This document shows positions 7,980-17,226 of a DNA stretch of 64,000 bases, in pieces. The stretch is from Allopusillimonas sp008369125. Lineage in GTDB: Bacteria; Pseudomonadota; Gammaproteobacteria; Burkholderiales; Burkholderiaceae_B. How positions within the stretch are numbered: the stretch's first letter is position 1; every line of letters begins with the position of its first letter. The stretch covers positions 1 to 64,000 of the forward strand of contig NZ_VOAY01000004.1 in assembly GCF_008369125.1 (NCBI RefSeq), given 5' to 3'. Below the pieces are notes generated by a model that saw nothing but the letters and a program-made list of their open reading frames with translations, was not told where the DNA came from and did no database searches. The position numbers and the translations under genes are program-made.

Positions 7980-8819
7980 TTACACCCCAAATACCACTAA
8001 TGGCGTGCCAGGCTTCAACGGATGAGGCATAACGTGCACATTAACGCCGTACACCCTTTTAAGATTTGCAGGTGTGAGCACTTGGGCTGGCGTATCGCAA
8101 GCAAAAAGCATGCCGCCCTGGAGCAGAGCTATGCGATTACTCCAGCACGCAGCCAGATTAACGTCATGCACAATACATAAAACGCCCACACGCTCGTTAC
8201 GCGCGAGGTCACTAATTGTTTTGAGCAGCATTTGCTGATGCAATGGGTCAAGGCTGGATGTTGGCTCATCAAGCAACAGGTACCGACCGTGCGGGTCTGA
8301 CTCGCGCGAAGCCAATACTTGTAGCAGCACACGGGCAAAGTGCACCCGCTGCTGCTCCCCCCCTGAAAGCTCAGGGTAGCGTCGGTCAGCCAAATCCGAC
8401 AGACCAGCCGTATCAAGCGCCCTGACACACAGACGCTTTACCTCGTGATCGTCCAGCTCCGAAAATGGATAGGCCCCCATGGACACGACTTCAGAAACGT
8501 CAAGATCGAAACCCAGGCCGGGTTTTTGAGGCAGCACGGCGCGCGAGCGGGCCTGACTCGCCGCGCCCATGAATGACAATGAGCTACCGTTGAGCGTAAC
8601 CGCATCCGGCGCATTGAGAGTAAGGTCCAACCCGATGTCTGCTGCCAGCACCGACATAAAGGTAGACTTTCCTGCACCATTGGCACCCAGTAGCGTAACC
8701 AGCTCGCCTGGCCTGATCACCAGAGAAACGCCGTCGAGCACTACGCGGCCGCCGCGCAAAACCTTGATGCTTTCTGCCGAGAAGGCATCGACGGAGGAAG
8801 GTTTTAAATTCAGGCTCAT
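7980..8819 (-). CDS. hmuV: Haemin ABC transporter ATP-binding protein
   Basis: 279 residues. It is the ATPase that drives haem import across the inner membrane. Walker A is GANGAGKST (about 44-52), the signature is LSGGEQQRVHFARVLL, Walker B is YLLLDEPTSSLD, and the switch His is in CIVHDVN. The N-terminal KVLRGGRVVLDGVSLVI and the C-terminal MPHPLKP segment fit the HmuV group. It is last in hmuSTUV, four bases after hmuU. All catalytic motifs are present. Confidence 0.93.
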   Translation of the reverse strand: MSLNLKPSSVDAFSAESIKVLRGGRVVLDGVSLVIRPGELVTLLGANGAGKSTFMSVLAADIGLDLTLNAPDAVTLNGSSLSFMGAASQARSRAVLPQKPGLGFDLDVSEVVSMGAYPFSELDDHEVKRLCVRALDTAGLSDLADRRYPELSGGEQQRVHFARVLLQVLASRESDPHGRYLLLDEPTSSLDPLHQQMLLKTISDLARNERVGVLCIVHDVNLAACWSNRIALLQGGMLFACDTPAQVLTPANLKRVYGVNVHVMPHPLKPGTPLVVFGV

Positions 8820-8823
8820 ACAC

Positions 8824-9840
8824 CTACTTCGGCGCGGCGCGTCCGCGCGTCAGCATCCAAAAGAAAAATGGCCCACCCACCAGGCTGGTAACCAGCCCTA
8901 TGGGCAGTTCGGCAGGAGTAATAACCAGCCGGGCCAACCAATCGGCAAGCGTCAGAACCAAGGCTCCGGCGAGCACAGAACCGGGCAGCAGGTAGCGATG
9001 GTGCGCACCCAGCATCATGCGCACAAGATGTGGCACGACCAAACCTACAAACGCAATGCCCCCTGTTACAGCCACGAGTGGCCCGATAATTAATGCTGTA
9101 ACAACAATTAAACGACGTCGCACTGTAGCCAACTTAAACCCGAGATGCCCTGCCTCGCGCTCGCCCAACAGTAAGGCATTTAACACACGCCACTGACTGC
9201 CCAGATAGCCAAGCAGCAGTAGCGTCCATGGCCCAAGCCAGCCCAGCGTACGCCAGTCGCCCCCAGCCAGGCTGCCCATATTCCAGAACGTGAGATCACG
9301 TAATTGGGCATCGTTGGCCATGTAGGTAAAAACGCCAATCGCTGCACCCGCGATGGCGTTGATGGCAATACCGGCCAGCAAAAGGCCCGCTACCCCGGGA
9401 TAACGGCTACCCACCACGTAGGCCAGAAACGTGGCGCACAGACTGCCTGCAAATGCGGCGACGGCAATGACAAAAAAACCTCCTGCCGTCATCACAATGG
9501 CAGTTACTGCACCAAGGGCCGCACCCGCTGAAATGCCAACTAAGCCGGGCTCGGCCAATGGGTTGCGGAATAATGCCTGCATAGCTACCCCGGTGGCCGC
9601 GAGCGCCCCGCCGACGACCGCACTGAACACGACCCGGGGCAGGCGGATTTCAACAAGTATGTCATGCAGCAGCTTATCGCTAGGGCCAAGCTCACCCCAC
9701 AACAGATGTGGAAGGCTGGACCATGGAATGAACACGGCACCACTGGCGCTGGCGCCCAGAGCCACCAGCACAAGACATATTGCCAGCGCGCCCAGCAGAG
9801 GTTGCGGCGCCAGTTTGCGGGAAGGGGTAACAATGCGCAT
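8824..9840 (-). CDS. hmuU: Haemin ABC transporter permease (FecCD family)
   Basis: 338 residues with about nine to ten hydrophobic segments, as in FecCD/BtuC permeases. Family text includes EIRLPRVVFSAVVGGALAAT and ATGVAMQALFRNPLAEPGLV; the cytoplasmic coupling loop for the ATPase is near GEREAGHLGF. GGIAFVGLVVPHLVRMMLG and the ending LVTSLVGGPFFFWML are typical of the C-terminal half. It forms the membrane channel for haem delivered by HmuT. Eighteen bases separate it from hmuT, so it is in one transcript with its neighbours. Confidence 0.93.
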   Translation of the reverse strand: MRIVTPSRKLAPQPLLGALAICLVLVALGASASGAVFIPWSSLPHLLWGELGPSDKLLHDILVEIRLPRVVFSAVVGGALAATGVAMQALFRNPLAEPGLVGISAGAALGAVTAIVMTAGGFFVIAVAAFAGSLCATFLAYVVGSRYPGVAGLLLAGIAINAIAGAAIGVFTYMANDAQLRDLTFWNMGSLAGGDWRTLGWLGPWTLLLLGYLGSQWRVLNALLLGEREAGHLGFKLATVRRRLIVVTALIIGPLVAVTGGIAFVGLVVPHLVRMMLGAHHRYLLPGSVLAGALVLTLADWLARLVITPAELPIGLVTSLVGGPFFFWMLTRGRAAPK

Positions 9841-9858
9841 GAGGATGAAGTGTAGCGC

Positions 9859-10677
9859 CTACTGTGAGGCTTGCTTCAATTGCTGCAGGGCCTGGGCCAC
9901 ACGGGGGCCGATTCCGAGAATAAGCAAGTCGTCCATGACCTGGATGCGATGTTTGGCTGCCGCCGGCGTGGAGGCAATGCCGGCACGCTGCCTAAGGGAC
10001 TCGAGACCGCCACTGGCCTGCACCGAGGCAGCGGTAACGATAATGAGATCTGGCGCCAATACAGCCAGAGCTTCTGCGGAAACCGGCTTGTAGCCGTGCT
10101 GTTCGGACATTACGTTTTCAAGCCCAGCCAGTTTGAGCACCGCATCTGCCGCCGTATCAGCACCTGCCGCCATAAACGAACCTGTACGATTGACCAAAAC
10201 CAGTGCACGTCGGGGCTGTGATGGCTGAGCAATGGCCGTAGCGACCTCATTGCGAATACGCCGGACCAGGCTCTGACCCTTGGGTACTACACCAAGCTGA
10301 CCTGCAATCTGGTCGATACGCCTGTACAGAGACTCAACAGAAGGTTGATCCGAGACCATGACGGTCGTAATGCCAAGCTGACCCAGGCGTTGCAGCGTTG
10401 CAGGGGGGCCGGCATTTTCGGAGGCCAGAACCAGGTCAGGGTTCATGGCTGCTACGCCCTCTAGAGGCACGCTGCGATAATAGCCAACACGCGGCAAACG
10501 GGTTGCCGCCTCGGGGTATAGGCTGGACTCGTCATCGGCAACCAAGCGCTCGCCTTCACCGAGCGCATACACGATCTCAGTGACACTGCCGCCCAGCGTT
10601 ACTACGCGACGCACGTCAGCCACGCTTACTGTTGCCGTGGTGACGAGGCACAGCAACAACAGAATACGCGCAAACAT
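9859..10677 (-). CDS. hmuT: Haemin-binding periplasmic protein
   Basis: 272 residues from the ATG at 10677, which overlaps the hmuS stop in a TAATG junction. The N-terminus (FARILLLLCLVTTATVSVA) is a Sec signal peptide. The mature part has the type III binding-protein pattern: RRVVTLGGSVTEIVYALGEG, then the haem-ligand-type DDESSLYPEAATRLPRVGYY and DLVLASENAGPP. The Tyr of RVGYY is the expected axial haem ligand. It hands haem to the HmuUV importer. Start choice rests on the signal peptide and the overlap. Confidence 0.92.
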   Translation of the reverse strand: MFARILLLLCLVTTATVSVADVRRVVTLGGSVTEIVYALGEGERLVADDESSLYPEAATRLPRVGYYRSVPLEGVAAMNPDLVLASENAGPPATLQRLGQLGITTVMVSDQPSVESLYRRIDQIAGQLGVVPKGQSLVRRIRNEVATAIAQPSQPRRALVLVNRTGSFMAAGADTAADAVLKLAGLENVMSEQHGYKPVSAEALAVLAPDLIIVTAASVQASGGLESLRQRAGIASTPAAAKHRIQVMDDLLILGIGPRVAQALQQLKQASQ

Positions 10678-11732
10678 TATGCCGCCAATGGAACCGGGCA
10701 GTAGCTGACCAGCAGCTCGCGCCATGCCGACAACTCAGGTACACCAGGCTTGCGTGCACCAAAAAACTGAACGATTAGCTGCCCTGTGGTGGAGTAGACT
10801 TCGAGCGACGTGACCCAGCCATCGCTGGTAGGCTTGTTGACCACCCATGCCGAAGCAATGGCAGTCGTATCAAGATGAAGATTGAAATGAGGATCGAGCA
10901 CGTTAAACCATGGGCCGGTACGCCGATAAGCCTTGATGGGACCTGAATGAATTTGAACCATGCCGCGATTACCCACAAAACACATAAAGGGTATATCGCG
11001 CTGTGCGACATCGGTGATTACACGCTCGGCCATGTCGTTTGAAACCTGTTGCGCCAGGTCGGCCCCCACGGCGCCAAGAGCAGCCAGACGTGTAAGCTTG
11101 TGTCGTTGCAAAAGACTGAAAAACTCATGGGTGTCAGTCATGGCAAGCCATTCTGTACGCAGCGCTGGTGTGGCCTGCCCCTGCTTTTCTATATCAGGAT
11201 CGGGAATGGCCTCAAACACAGGCCATGCTGGATCGGGATTTTTGTATTTTTCTACGAGTGCATGATAGGCAGCCACGTCGGACTCATCGGTAATATATAC
11301 CTTGTGAACGGCCTGCCCTTCTTTATCAAAAAACTGCACGCTGAACCGACCACCGTCGTTGACGGCCCACGAATACTGCCACGGACCAAAAAACACACGC
11401 AGATCGATATCTGGGCCCAGCACCAGCCCCATGGTCTTGCCAGCGCGAATGTCTTCATACCGACCGTGCCGCTCATGAACGCACCAGTTATTACGGGTAA
11501 GCGCCATAACGCGGCCCAGGCTGCCTAGCTCTTTGAAAATATCTTGAGGTGGGGCTTTAAGTGCTGTGGCCTGAATGTTGCCGCAGTTTGCCGCGACGAG
11601 CTCAGCTTCGCTAACACCCAATGCGTCTGCGACAGCACGAATACGAGCATTGGGTATGGCAACCTTGGCCTGATCATACTGTTGCCTGAGCGCAAGCGCC
11701 TTTTCTGCGGATTTATCTGCATTGCCGTTCAT
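10677..11732 (-). CDS. hmuS: Haemin-degrading / haem-trafficking factor
   Basis: 351 residues, of the HemS/ChuX fold with two tandem repeats (about 10-180 and 190-345). It binds imported cytoplasmic haem and, in relatives, degrades it or passes it on. Matching text: ALTRNNWCVHERHGRYEDI and the first-repeat segment DIDLRVFFGPWQYSWAV; in the second repeat MCFVGNRGMVQIHSGPIK and DPHFNLHLDTTAIA. The ATG at 11732 is favoured over a TTG five codons upstream because it has GAGG nine bases before it. It is first in hmuSTUV, 38 bases downstream of a Fur-like box. Confidence 0.9.
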   Translation of the reverse strand: MNGNADKSAEKALALRQQYDQAKVAIPNARIRAVADALGVSEAELVAANCGNIQATALKAPPQDIFKELGSLGRVMALTRNNWCVHERHGRYEDIRAGKTMGLVLGPDIDLRVFFGPWQYSWAVNDGGRFSVQFFDKEGQAVHKVYITDESDVAAYHALVEKYKNPDPAWPVFEAIPDPDIEKQGQATPALRTEWLAMTDTHEFFSLLQRHKLTRLAALGAVGADLAQQVSNDMAERVITDVAQRDIPFMCFVGNRGMVQIHSGPIKAYRRTGPWFNVLDPHFNLHLDTTAIASAWVVNKPTSDGWVTSLEVYSTTGQLIVQFFGARKPGVPELSAWRELLVSYCPVPLAA

Positions 11733-11770
11733 AGTGAAGAACCTCAAGATGAATTTTGAAACAAGACATA

Positions 11771-11789
11771 GATAATAGTTTTCATTCGC
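11771..11789 (-). promoter_or_regulatory. Candidate Fur box upstream of hmuSTUV
   Basis: The 19 bases GATAATAGTTTTCATTCGC match 13 of 19 positions of the classical Fur consensus, with both outer halves (GATAAT, TCATT) intact. The site lies 39 bases upstream of the hmuS start, where it would cover the promoter. Iron-dependent repression of the haem uptake genes is the expected consequence and is inferred. Confidence 0.55.
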
Positions 11790-11967
11790 GATTAGGACAA
11801 GATGTCATCAACAATTATCTTCATGCGGTTGCGCTTCACTTCGCTTGCTGTGACCAACTTACGGAAAGGCTTGCTCCATAAAGAGTACGCCCATGCTGAG
11901 CCGTCCGCACGAGAAGTTGGGCACTGTCCCAACTTCTGGCGATCAGTTCATGCCAAGCACACACGAC

Positions 11968-11993
11968 AAAAAGCACCCCGGAGGAGTGCTTTT
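11968..11993 (-). terminator. Terminator of ilvC
   Basis: AAAAAGCACCCC pairs with GGAGTGCTTTT with one bulge; on the minus strand the stem is followed by a short T run. It lies about 75 bases beyond the ilvC stop. The rest of 11790-12067 shows nothing else I can support. Confidence 0.65.
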
Positions 11994-12067
11994 CGTACCA
12001 CATGCAATGAACAGCCCATCAGGCCGTTAATGCACCTGCCCAGGCACGCCGCCCGGGTAGGCTTGCA

Positions 12068-13084
12068 TTAGTTTTTGCTTTGATCGACCAGCTTGTTGGC
12101 AGCGATCCATGGCATCATGGCGCGCAGCTTGCCACCGACTTCTTCGATTTCTGATTCGGCGTTGATACGACGACGTGACACCAGCGTAGGTGCGCCTGCC
12201 GCGTTTTCAAGAATGAAGCTCTTGGCGTACTCACCTGTCTGGATGTCATGCAGGCACTGGCGCATGGCTTGTTTGGTTTCTTCGGTAACGATTTTAGGGC
12301 CAGTTACGTACTCACCATACTCTGCGTTATTGGAGATGGAGTAGTTCATGTTGGCAATGCCGCCTTCGTAGATAAGGTCGACAATAAGCTTGAGCTCGTG
12401 CAGGCATTCAAAGTAGGCCATTTCGGGCGCGTAACCCGCTTCGACCAGTGTTTCGAAGCCAGCCTTGATCAGCTCGACAGCGCCGCCGCACAGAACAGCC
12501 TGTTCGCCGAACAGGTCAGTTTCGGTTTCTTCACGGAAATTGGTTTCGATGATACCGGCACGACCGCTACCGATGGCGCATGCATAAGACAGCGCGATAT
12601 CACGTGCTGCGCCCGAGTTGTCTTGGTGCACAGCGACCAGCGAAGGCACGCCGCCGCCCTGGCTGTATGTACCGCGAACTGTGTGGCCTGGAGCCTTAGG
12701 CGCGATCATGATGACGTCAATGTCTTCGCGAGGCTGAACCTGGCCGTAATGCACGTTGAAACCGTGAGCAAACGCAAGTGCTGCGCCAGCCTTGATATTG
12801 CCTGCAACCTGGTTGCGATATACCTCGGCGATGTTCTCATCAGGCAAGAGAATCATGACCAGATCGGCGCCCTTTACGGCTTCAGCCACTTCTTTAACCT
12901 GCAAGCCTGCGTTTTCGGCTTTCTTCCAGGATGCGCCGCCTTTGCGCAGACCAACGACAACATTAACGCCCGACTCGTGCAGGTTAAGCGCATGTGCGTG
13001 GCCCTGTGAGCCGTAACCGATAATGGCGACCGTCTTGCCCTTGATGAGGGAGAGATCGCAATCTTTGTCGTAAAAAACTTTCAT
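12068..13084 (-). CDS. ilvC: Ketol-acid reductoisomerase (NADP+), class I
   Basis: 338 residues, the short class I form. It converts acetolactate to dihydroxy-isovalerate (and the isoleucine counterpart) with Mg2+ and NADPH. The Rossmann loop is VAIIGYGSQGHAHALNLHES (about 19-38); Mg/substrate residues lie in TDLFGEQAVLCGG and EMAYFECLHELKLIVDL. A GGAG site precedes the ATG. It is the last gene of ilvIHC, 101 bases after ilvH, and supplies the second step of valine, leucine and isoleucine synthesis. Confidence 0.98.
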   Translation of the reverse strand: MKVFYDKDCDLSLIKGKTVAIIGYGSQGHAHALNLHESGVNVVVGLRKGGASWKKAENAGLQVKEVAEAVKGADLVMILLPDENIAEVYRNQVAGNIKAGAALAFAHGFNVHYGQVQPREDIDVIMIAPKAPGHTVRGTYSQGGGVPSLVAVHQDNSGAARDIALSYACAIGSGRAGIIETNFREETETDLFGEQAVLCGGAVELIKAGFETLVEAGYAPEMAYFECLHELKLIVDLIYEGGIANMNYSISNNAEYGEYVTGPKIVTEETKQAMRQCLHDIQTGEYAKSFILENAAGAPTLVSRRRINAESEIEEVGGKLRAMMPWIAANKLVDQSKN

Positions 13085-13185
13085 TTAAAGTGCTCCGATA
13101 CGTAATTAAGTTATTTTGTTCCTGGGTGCCGACAGGCGTGGCCAGGGTGCCCGGGCGGGCGCTTGGGCGCCCTGCCCGACGCGGG

Positions 13186-13677
13186 CTACAGCTTCAGAAC
13201 GCGCTCGCCCCGGCCTATGCCGGATACACCTGTGCGTACTGTCTCAAGAATGGCGCTACGATCCAGCGCGCCGATAAAGGCTTCGATTTTACCTTGATCA
13301 CCCGTAAGCTCGATGGTGTAGGCCTTGTCAGTCACATCAATAATGCGTCCGCGGAAAATATCAGCCATACGCTTTATTTCGTCACGCTCCTTGCCCACCG
13401 CCCTGACCTTGATCAGCATGAGCTCGCGCTCAATGTGCGGCCCTTCAGTCAGGTCAACCACCTTAACCACGTCAATAAGACGGTTAAGGTGCTTGGTGAT
13501 CTGCTCGATAATTTCATCCGAGCCCTGGGTAACGATAGTCATGCGTGACAGCGTGGAGTCCTCGGTAGGTGCCACGGTCAGCGTTTCAATGTTGTAACCT
13601 CGCGCCGAGAACAGACCAACCACCCGCGACAGTGCGCCGGGTTCGTTCTCGAGAAGGATAGAAATGACGTGTTTCAT
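13186..13677 (-). CDS. ilvH: Acetolactate synthase small (regulatory) subunit
   Basis: 163 residues. An N-terminal ACT domain (about 1-78, ISILLENEPGALSRVVGLFS) binds valine for feedback inhibition, and a C-terminal domain (about 85-160) contacts the catalytic subunit. It activates and regulates IlvI. AAGGAGAGAAAC precedes the ATG. Ten bases separate it from ilvI, so the two subunits are translated from one message. Confidence 0.97.
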   Translation of the reverse strand: MKHVISILLENEPGALSRVVGLFSARGYNIETLTVAPTEDSTLSRMTIVTQGSDEIIEQITKHLNRLIDVVKVVDLTEGPHIERELMLIKVRAVGKERDEIKRMADIFRGRIIDVTDKAYTIELTGDQGKIEAFIGALDRSAILETVRTGVSGIGRGERVLKL

Positions 13678-13687
13678 GTTTCTCTCC

Positions 13688-15412
13688 TTACAGGTCTTCA
13701 GAACCGAGCAGCATTTCGGTCAGGCCGCGGCCAGATTTGACCATGGGCCAGACATTTTCAGTTTGGTCGGTAATAAAGTCGAGAAATACCAGCCTGTCTT
13801 TATGTTTGACAAACGCTTCGCGAATGGCGGGTTCGACATCGGCCGGCTTGTCGATACGTAGGCCAACATGGCCGTAGCTTTCAACCAGCTTGACGAAGTC
13901 AGGCAAAGCATCAACATAAGACTCTGAATAACGCGAGCCGTATTCGATTTCTTGCCACTGACGCACCATGCCCAAATAACGGTTGTTAAGACACAGTATT
14001 TTTGGCGTAAACCGATACTGGCTGCAGGTGGAAAGCTCTTGAATATTCATCTGAATAGAACCTTCGCCTGTTACCACCGCTACGTCGGCGCCTGGGTTAG
14101 CCATTTGCACACCCATGGCATAAGGCAAGCCCACACCCATGGTTCCTAGGCCACCCGAGTTTATCCAGCGGCGTGGCTGATTGAAACGGTAATACTGCGC
14201 CGCCCACATTTGATGCTGCCCTACGTCAGAGGTGACGAAGGCATTGCCGCCAGTAACTTCCCACAGCTTTTCGATGACAAACTGCGGCTTGATCACAGTA
14301 TCGGACCCTTCGTAGTGCAGGCAGTTTTTGCCACGCCAGGTATTAACCTGTTGCCACCAGCTGGCCAGACGGGCCTTGTCAGCCAACGCTTCGGCACCTG
14401 CAGACTGTGTATACAGACCAATCATTTCTTGCAGCACGTCTTTGACGTTGCCGACTATGGGTACGTCAACCCGAACCCGCTTCGAAATGGAAGACGGATC
14501 AATGTCTATGTGTATGATTTTGCGCGGCGATTGCGCGAAATGGCGCGGGTTGCCGATAACGCGATCGTCAAAACGCGCGCCCACGGCCAGCAACACGTCA
14601 CAGTTTTGCATGGACATGTTGGCCTCGTACGTGCCATGCATGCCGGGCATGCCTACCCATTGGTCATCATTACCCGGAAAAGCCCCCAACCCCATGAGCG
14701 TGGTGGTGCAAGGCGCGCCGGTGAGCTCAACGAATTGGCGCAGCTCTTCGTGCGCGTGGCCCAGTATTACCCCGCCACCCGCATAAATCATGGGGCGTTC
14801 TGCGGCCAACAGCATCTGCACGGCCTTTTTGATCTGGCCCTGGTGCCCTTTGACCACGGGAGCATATGACCGCATGCTTACTTCTCCACGCTTGGGCGTG
14901 AACTTGTACGTAGCAACGGTAATATCTTTGGGGATATCGACCAGAACCGGCCCGGGACGGCCAGTTTTCGCAATATAAAAGGCGCGCCGCATGGTTTCGG
15001 CAAGGTCTTTGATGTCGCGCACCAGGAAATTGTGCTTGACGCAGGGGCGAGTAATGCCCACGGTATCGCACTCTTGGAACGCGTCTTCGCCAATGGCCGC
15101 CGTAGGCACCTGCCCACTGAGGATGACCATGGGAATGGAGTCCATGTACGCGGTGGCGATACCGGTAACCGCATTGGTCAAACCGGGGCCGCTGGTGACC
15201 AGGGCCACACCTACCTTGTCGGACGAGCGCGAATAGGCATCGGCCGCATGCACGGCAGCCTGCTCGTGTCGAACGAGAATATGCTTGAAATTGTCTTGCT
15301 TGTAGATTGCGTCGTAAATATACAGTACTGCCCCGCCTGGGTAGCCAAACACGTGGTCTACGCCTTCTTCGGCAAGGCAGCGCACGACGATATCGGCGCC
15401 ATTGAGTTCCAT
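13688..15412 (-). CDS. ilvI: Acetolactate synthase large (catalytic) subunit
   Basis: 574 residues from the ATG at 15412, which has GAAAGGA upstream; the frame is open further but without a plausible start. A ThDP enzyme that joins two pyruvates (or pyruvate and 2-oxobutyrate). The catalytic Glu is in VRHEQAAVHAADAYSR (about 48), the FAD/central domain follows, and the ThDP motif is GEGSIQMNIQELSTCSQYRF with NN at LCLNNRYLGMVRQWQ. It leads ilvIHC. The leader is about 240 bases with no clear leader peptide rich in Ile, Val or Leu. Confidence 0.97.
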   Translation of the reverse strand: MELNGADIVVRCLAEEGVDHVFGYPGGAVLYIYDAIYKQDNFKHILVRHEQAAVHAADAYSRSSDKVGVALVTSGPGLTNAVTGIATAYMDSIPMVILSGQVPTAAIGEDAFQECDTVGITRPCVKHNFLVRDIKDLAETMRRAFYIAKTGRPGPVLVDIPKDITVATYKFTPKRGEVSMRSYAPVVKGHQGQIKKAVQMLLAAERPMIYAGGGVILGHAHEELRQFVELTGAPCTTTLMGLGAFPGNDDQWVGMPGMHGTYEANMSMQNCDVLLAVGARFDDRVIGNPRHFAQSPRKIIHIDIDPSSISKRVRVDVPIVGNVKDVLQEMIGLYTQSAGAEALADKARLASWWQQVNTWRGKNCLHYEGSDTVIKPQFVIEKLWEVTGGNAFVTSDVGQHQMWAAQYYRFNQPRRWINSGGLGTMGVGLPYAMGVQMANPGADVAVVTGEGSIQMNIQELSTCSQYRFTPKILCLNNRYLGMVRQWQEIEYGSRYSESYVDALPDFVKLVESYGHVGLRIDKPADVEPAIREAFVKHKDRLVFLDFITDQTENVWPMVKSGRGLTEMLLGSEDL

Positions 15413-15654
15413 GTTGTATTCCTTTCGTAACCAGTACTTATGCCCCGACCGGCCCTGAAGGCCCGGGATTGAATCAGCTTCGACAACATGATCTGGCGCT
15501 TTGTGACTCACGGAGCCACGCCACCCAAACACCTTGCCGACCGACCCTTGCCCATCGAAACACAGCACGAGCGTTCATTTGAACGCGGGAGGTAGAAACG
15601 GAAGCTGTGGCATCACACGCTTGTGGCGCGGCCGGCAGCAAGTTATTAGAGGCG

Positions 15655-15700
15655 CAAAAAACCGGGCGGGTAGCCCGGGCAACAGTGCCTTTGGTTGCCC
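15655..15700 (-). terminator. Terminator-like double hairpin upstream of ilvI
   Basis: CCGGGC (15662-15667) pairs with GCCCGG (15673-15678) and is followed on the minus strand by six T, a standard terminator form. Just before it in transcription order, GGGCAAC (15677-15683) pairs with GTTGCCC (15694-15700), sharing two bases with the first stem. It lies 94 bases past the tetR stop and 240 before ilvI. Most simply it ends the liv-tetR transcript. If a promoter lies upstream, it could attenuate ilvIHC. The remainder of 15413-15793 holds nothing else I recognise. Confidence 0.65.
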
Positions 15701-15793
15701 GTTCAGGATGAGCGAACGGACTAAGCCCACACTTTACCGCGTTGCAACAGGCCATGCAAATCGTATGTGGACGAGAGTGGACGCGGGTAGTGA

Positions 15794-16480
15794 TCACGCC
15801 CACAAATAACGCGCCAGCACAGACCCAATAAAGTCGGCATAACCCGTCGCGTCTACCTGCTGATTGCGGTATTTGCGCCGCTTTAGATACCAGTCTTGCA
15901 TCATGGCCTTGCACACTGAGGCCAGCAGCTGGGCATTGACCTCACGAAACACCTTGCCCGTCACACCCTCATCAATAATGGTGCGCAGAAAATCTTCGAC
16001 CTCCAGCTCAATGGCAATCGCTTCCTTCTTCTGCTTTTCCGGCAGGCTTTTGGTTTCCATGAAGGAAAAATAAAACCAGGGCTGCAGCAGCTCGCTAAGG
16101 TAGACATGCGCCCTGACCGCCGCGAGCAGTTTCTCACGCGGGTCATCAATGCCCTGCGTGCACGAGTGCAATGTGCGGCGGGTGAGCATAAAGCCATGAT
16201 GCTGAATGAGGTAGATGAGATCTTCTTTATTGCGAATGTACGCATACAGCCCGCCTATGCTCAGCCCGGAATCGGCGCTTAAATCACGCAGCGACATGGC
16301 ATGAAAGCCTTTCAAGTTGGTGAGTGTGAGCGTCGAGTCGATAATGCGCACCAGGTTTCGTACGGCAACATGTTCTTTTTTTATGCGTACAAGCTCTCTA
16401 TTTTCGCGATAAAGCTCGCGACAAATTTCGGCTTTGGAAAGGCTAAGATCAGCCTTGAACGACTCGAAATCACCAACCAT
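15794..16480 (-). CDS. TetR/AcrR-family transcriptional regulator
   Basis: 228 residues from the ATG at 16480. The HTH lies at about 58-82 (AMSLRDLSADSGLSIGGLYA followed by YIRNKEDLIYLI), further from the N-terminus than in most TetR proteins because of a 40-residue lead segment. The C-terminal part is helical and should bind a ligand. It is the last gene of the liv/acyl-CoA run, 44 bases after livF. The position suggests it controls that operon in response to an acyl-CoA or branched-chain intermediate; that is inference. A GAAC-N4-GTTC palindrome near 26517 is a possible operator. Confidence 0.85.
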   Translation of the reverse strand: MVGDFESFKADLSLSKAEICRELYRENRELVRIKKEHVAVRNLVRIIDSTLTLTNLKGFHAMSLRDLSADSGLSIGGLYAYIRNKEDLIYLIQHHGFMLTRRTLHSCTQGIDDPREKLLAAVRAHVYLSELLQPWFYFSFMETKSLPEKQKKEAIAIELEVEDFLRTIIDEGVTGKVFREVNAQLLASVCKAMMQDWYLKRRKYRNQQVDATGYADFIGSVLARYLWA

Positions 16481-16524
16481 CAATACGCTTCCCGTTAGTG
16501 TGGATCGCGAAAGTGTACGACGTT

Positions 16525-17226
16525 CTACACCGACAAATAACGATGCTGCGTCTCCTTGTCTTCAGCCAGCGTCTGGCTGTCAGCCTCATGCACCACTTTG
16601 CCCTTTTCCAGAATATAGGCCCGACGTGCATGGCGTAAGGCAAACCGCACACTTTGCTCGGTAAACAATATCGTGGTTGTTTTCGCCAGTTCGTCGATCA
16701 GTTCGCCAATCTGCTGCACAATCACCGGCGCCAGACCTTCATTAGGCTCATCCAGCAACAACAGCCGAGGTTCACTCATTAACGAACGCGCCACGGCAAG
16801 CATTTGCTGCTGCCCGCCTGACAGCGTTGCGCCATCCTGGTTGGCCAGCTCAGCCAGCATGGAGTATTGGTCGAAAATTCGCTCTACAGTCCAGTGTCGC
16901 GGTGCCCCAGGGCGGCTGTACTGTGCAACCTCGAGGTTTTCACGCACAGTCAGCCCCGGAAAAATACGCCGGTCTTCAGGCACCAGCCCCATGCCCAGTC
17001 GGGCGATACGGTAGGCCGGTTGGCCAGCCACCTCTTTACCAGCAAAAACCACGCGCCCTGAACGTGGCGGCGTCAGCCCAATAATGCTGCGCAGTGTTGT
17101 GCTCTTGCCTGCCCCGTTGCGACCCAGAAGGCATACTGTTTCACCCTCTTCGAGGCGTAACGACACGCCCTGCAATGCGTGGCTCTCACCATAATACGTA
17201 TGGATGTTGTCGACCTCGAGCATCAT
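16525..17226 (-). CDS. livF: Branched-chain amino acid-type ABC transporter ATPase LivF
   Basis: 233 residues. Walker A is LLGRNGAGKSTT, the signature LSGGQQQMLAVARSLM, Walker B LLLLDEPNEGLAP, and the switch region TILFTEQSVRFAL has Glu-Gln in place of the usual His, as in LivF proteins. The N-terminal NIHTYYGESHALQGVSLRL is family-typical. It overlaps livG by four bases (ATGA). With LivG it powers uptake through LivHM. The adjacent acyl-CoA genes make an organic acid an equally possible substrate. Confidence 0.93.
   Translation of the reverse strand: MMLEVDNIHTYYGESHALQGVSLRLEEGETVCLLGRNGAGKSTTLRSIIGLTPPRSGRVVFAGKEVAGQPAYRIARLGMGLVPEDRRIFPGLTVRENLEVAQYSRPGAPRHWTVERIFDQYSMLAELANQDGATLSGGQQQMLAVARSLMSEPRLLLLDEPNEGLAPVIVQQIGELIDELAKTTTILFTEQSVRFALRHARRAYILEKGKVVHEADSQTLAEDKETQHRYLSV

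Noticed and set aside
11802..12071. Plus-strand frame upstream of hmuS
   Set aside because: Overlaps the ilvC terminator and end; no protein-like pattern.
15474..15914. 146-codon frame across the ilvI leader
   Set aside because: It would overlap the end of the TetR gene, includes the terminator hairpins and has no family resemblance; it has no Ile/Leu/Val run that would make it a leader peptide.
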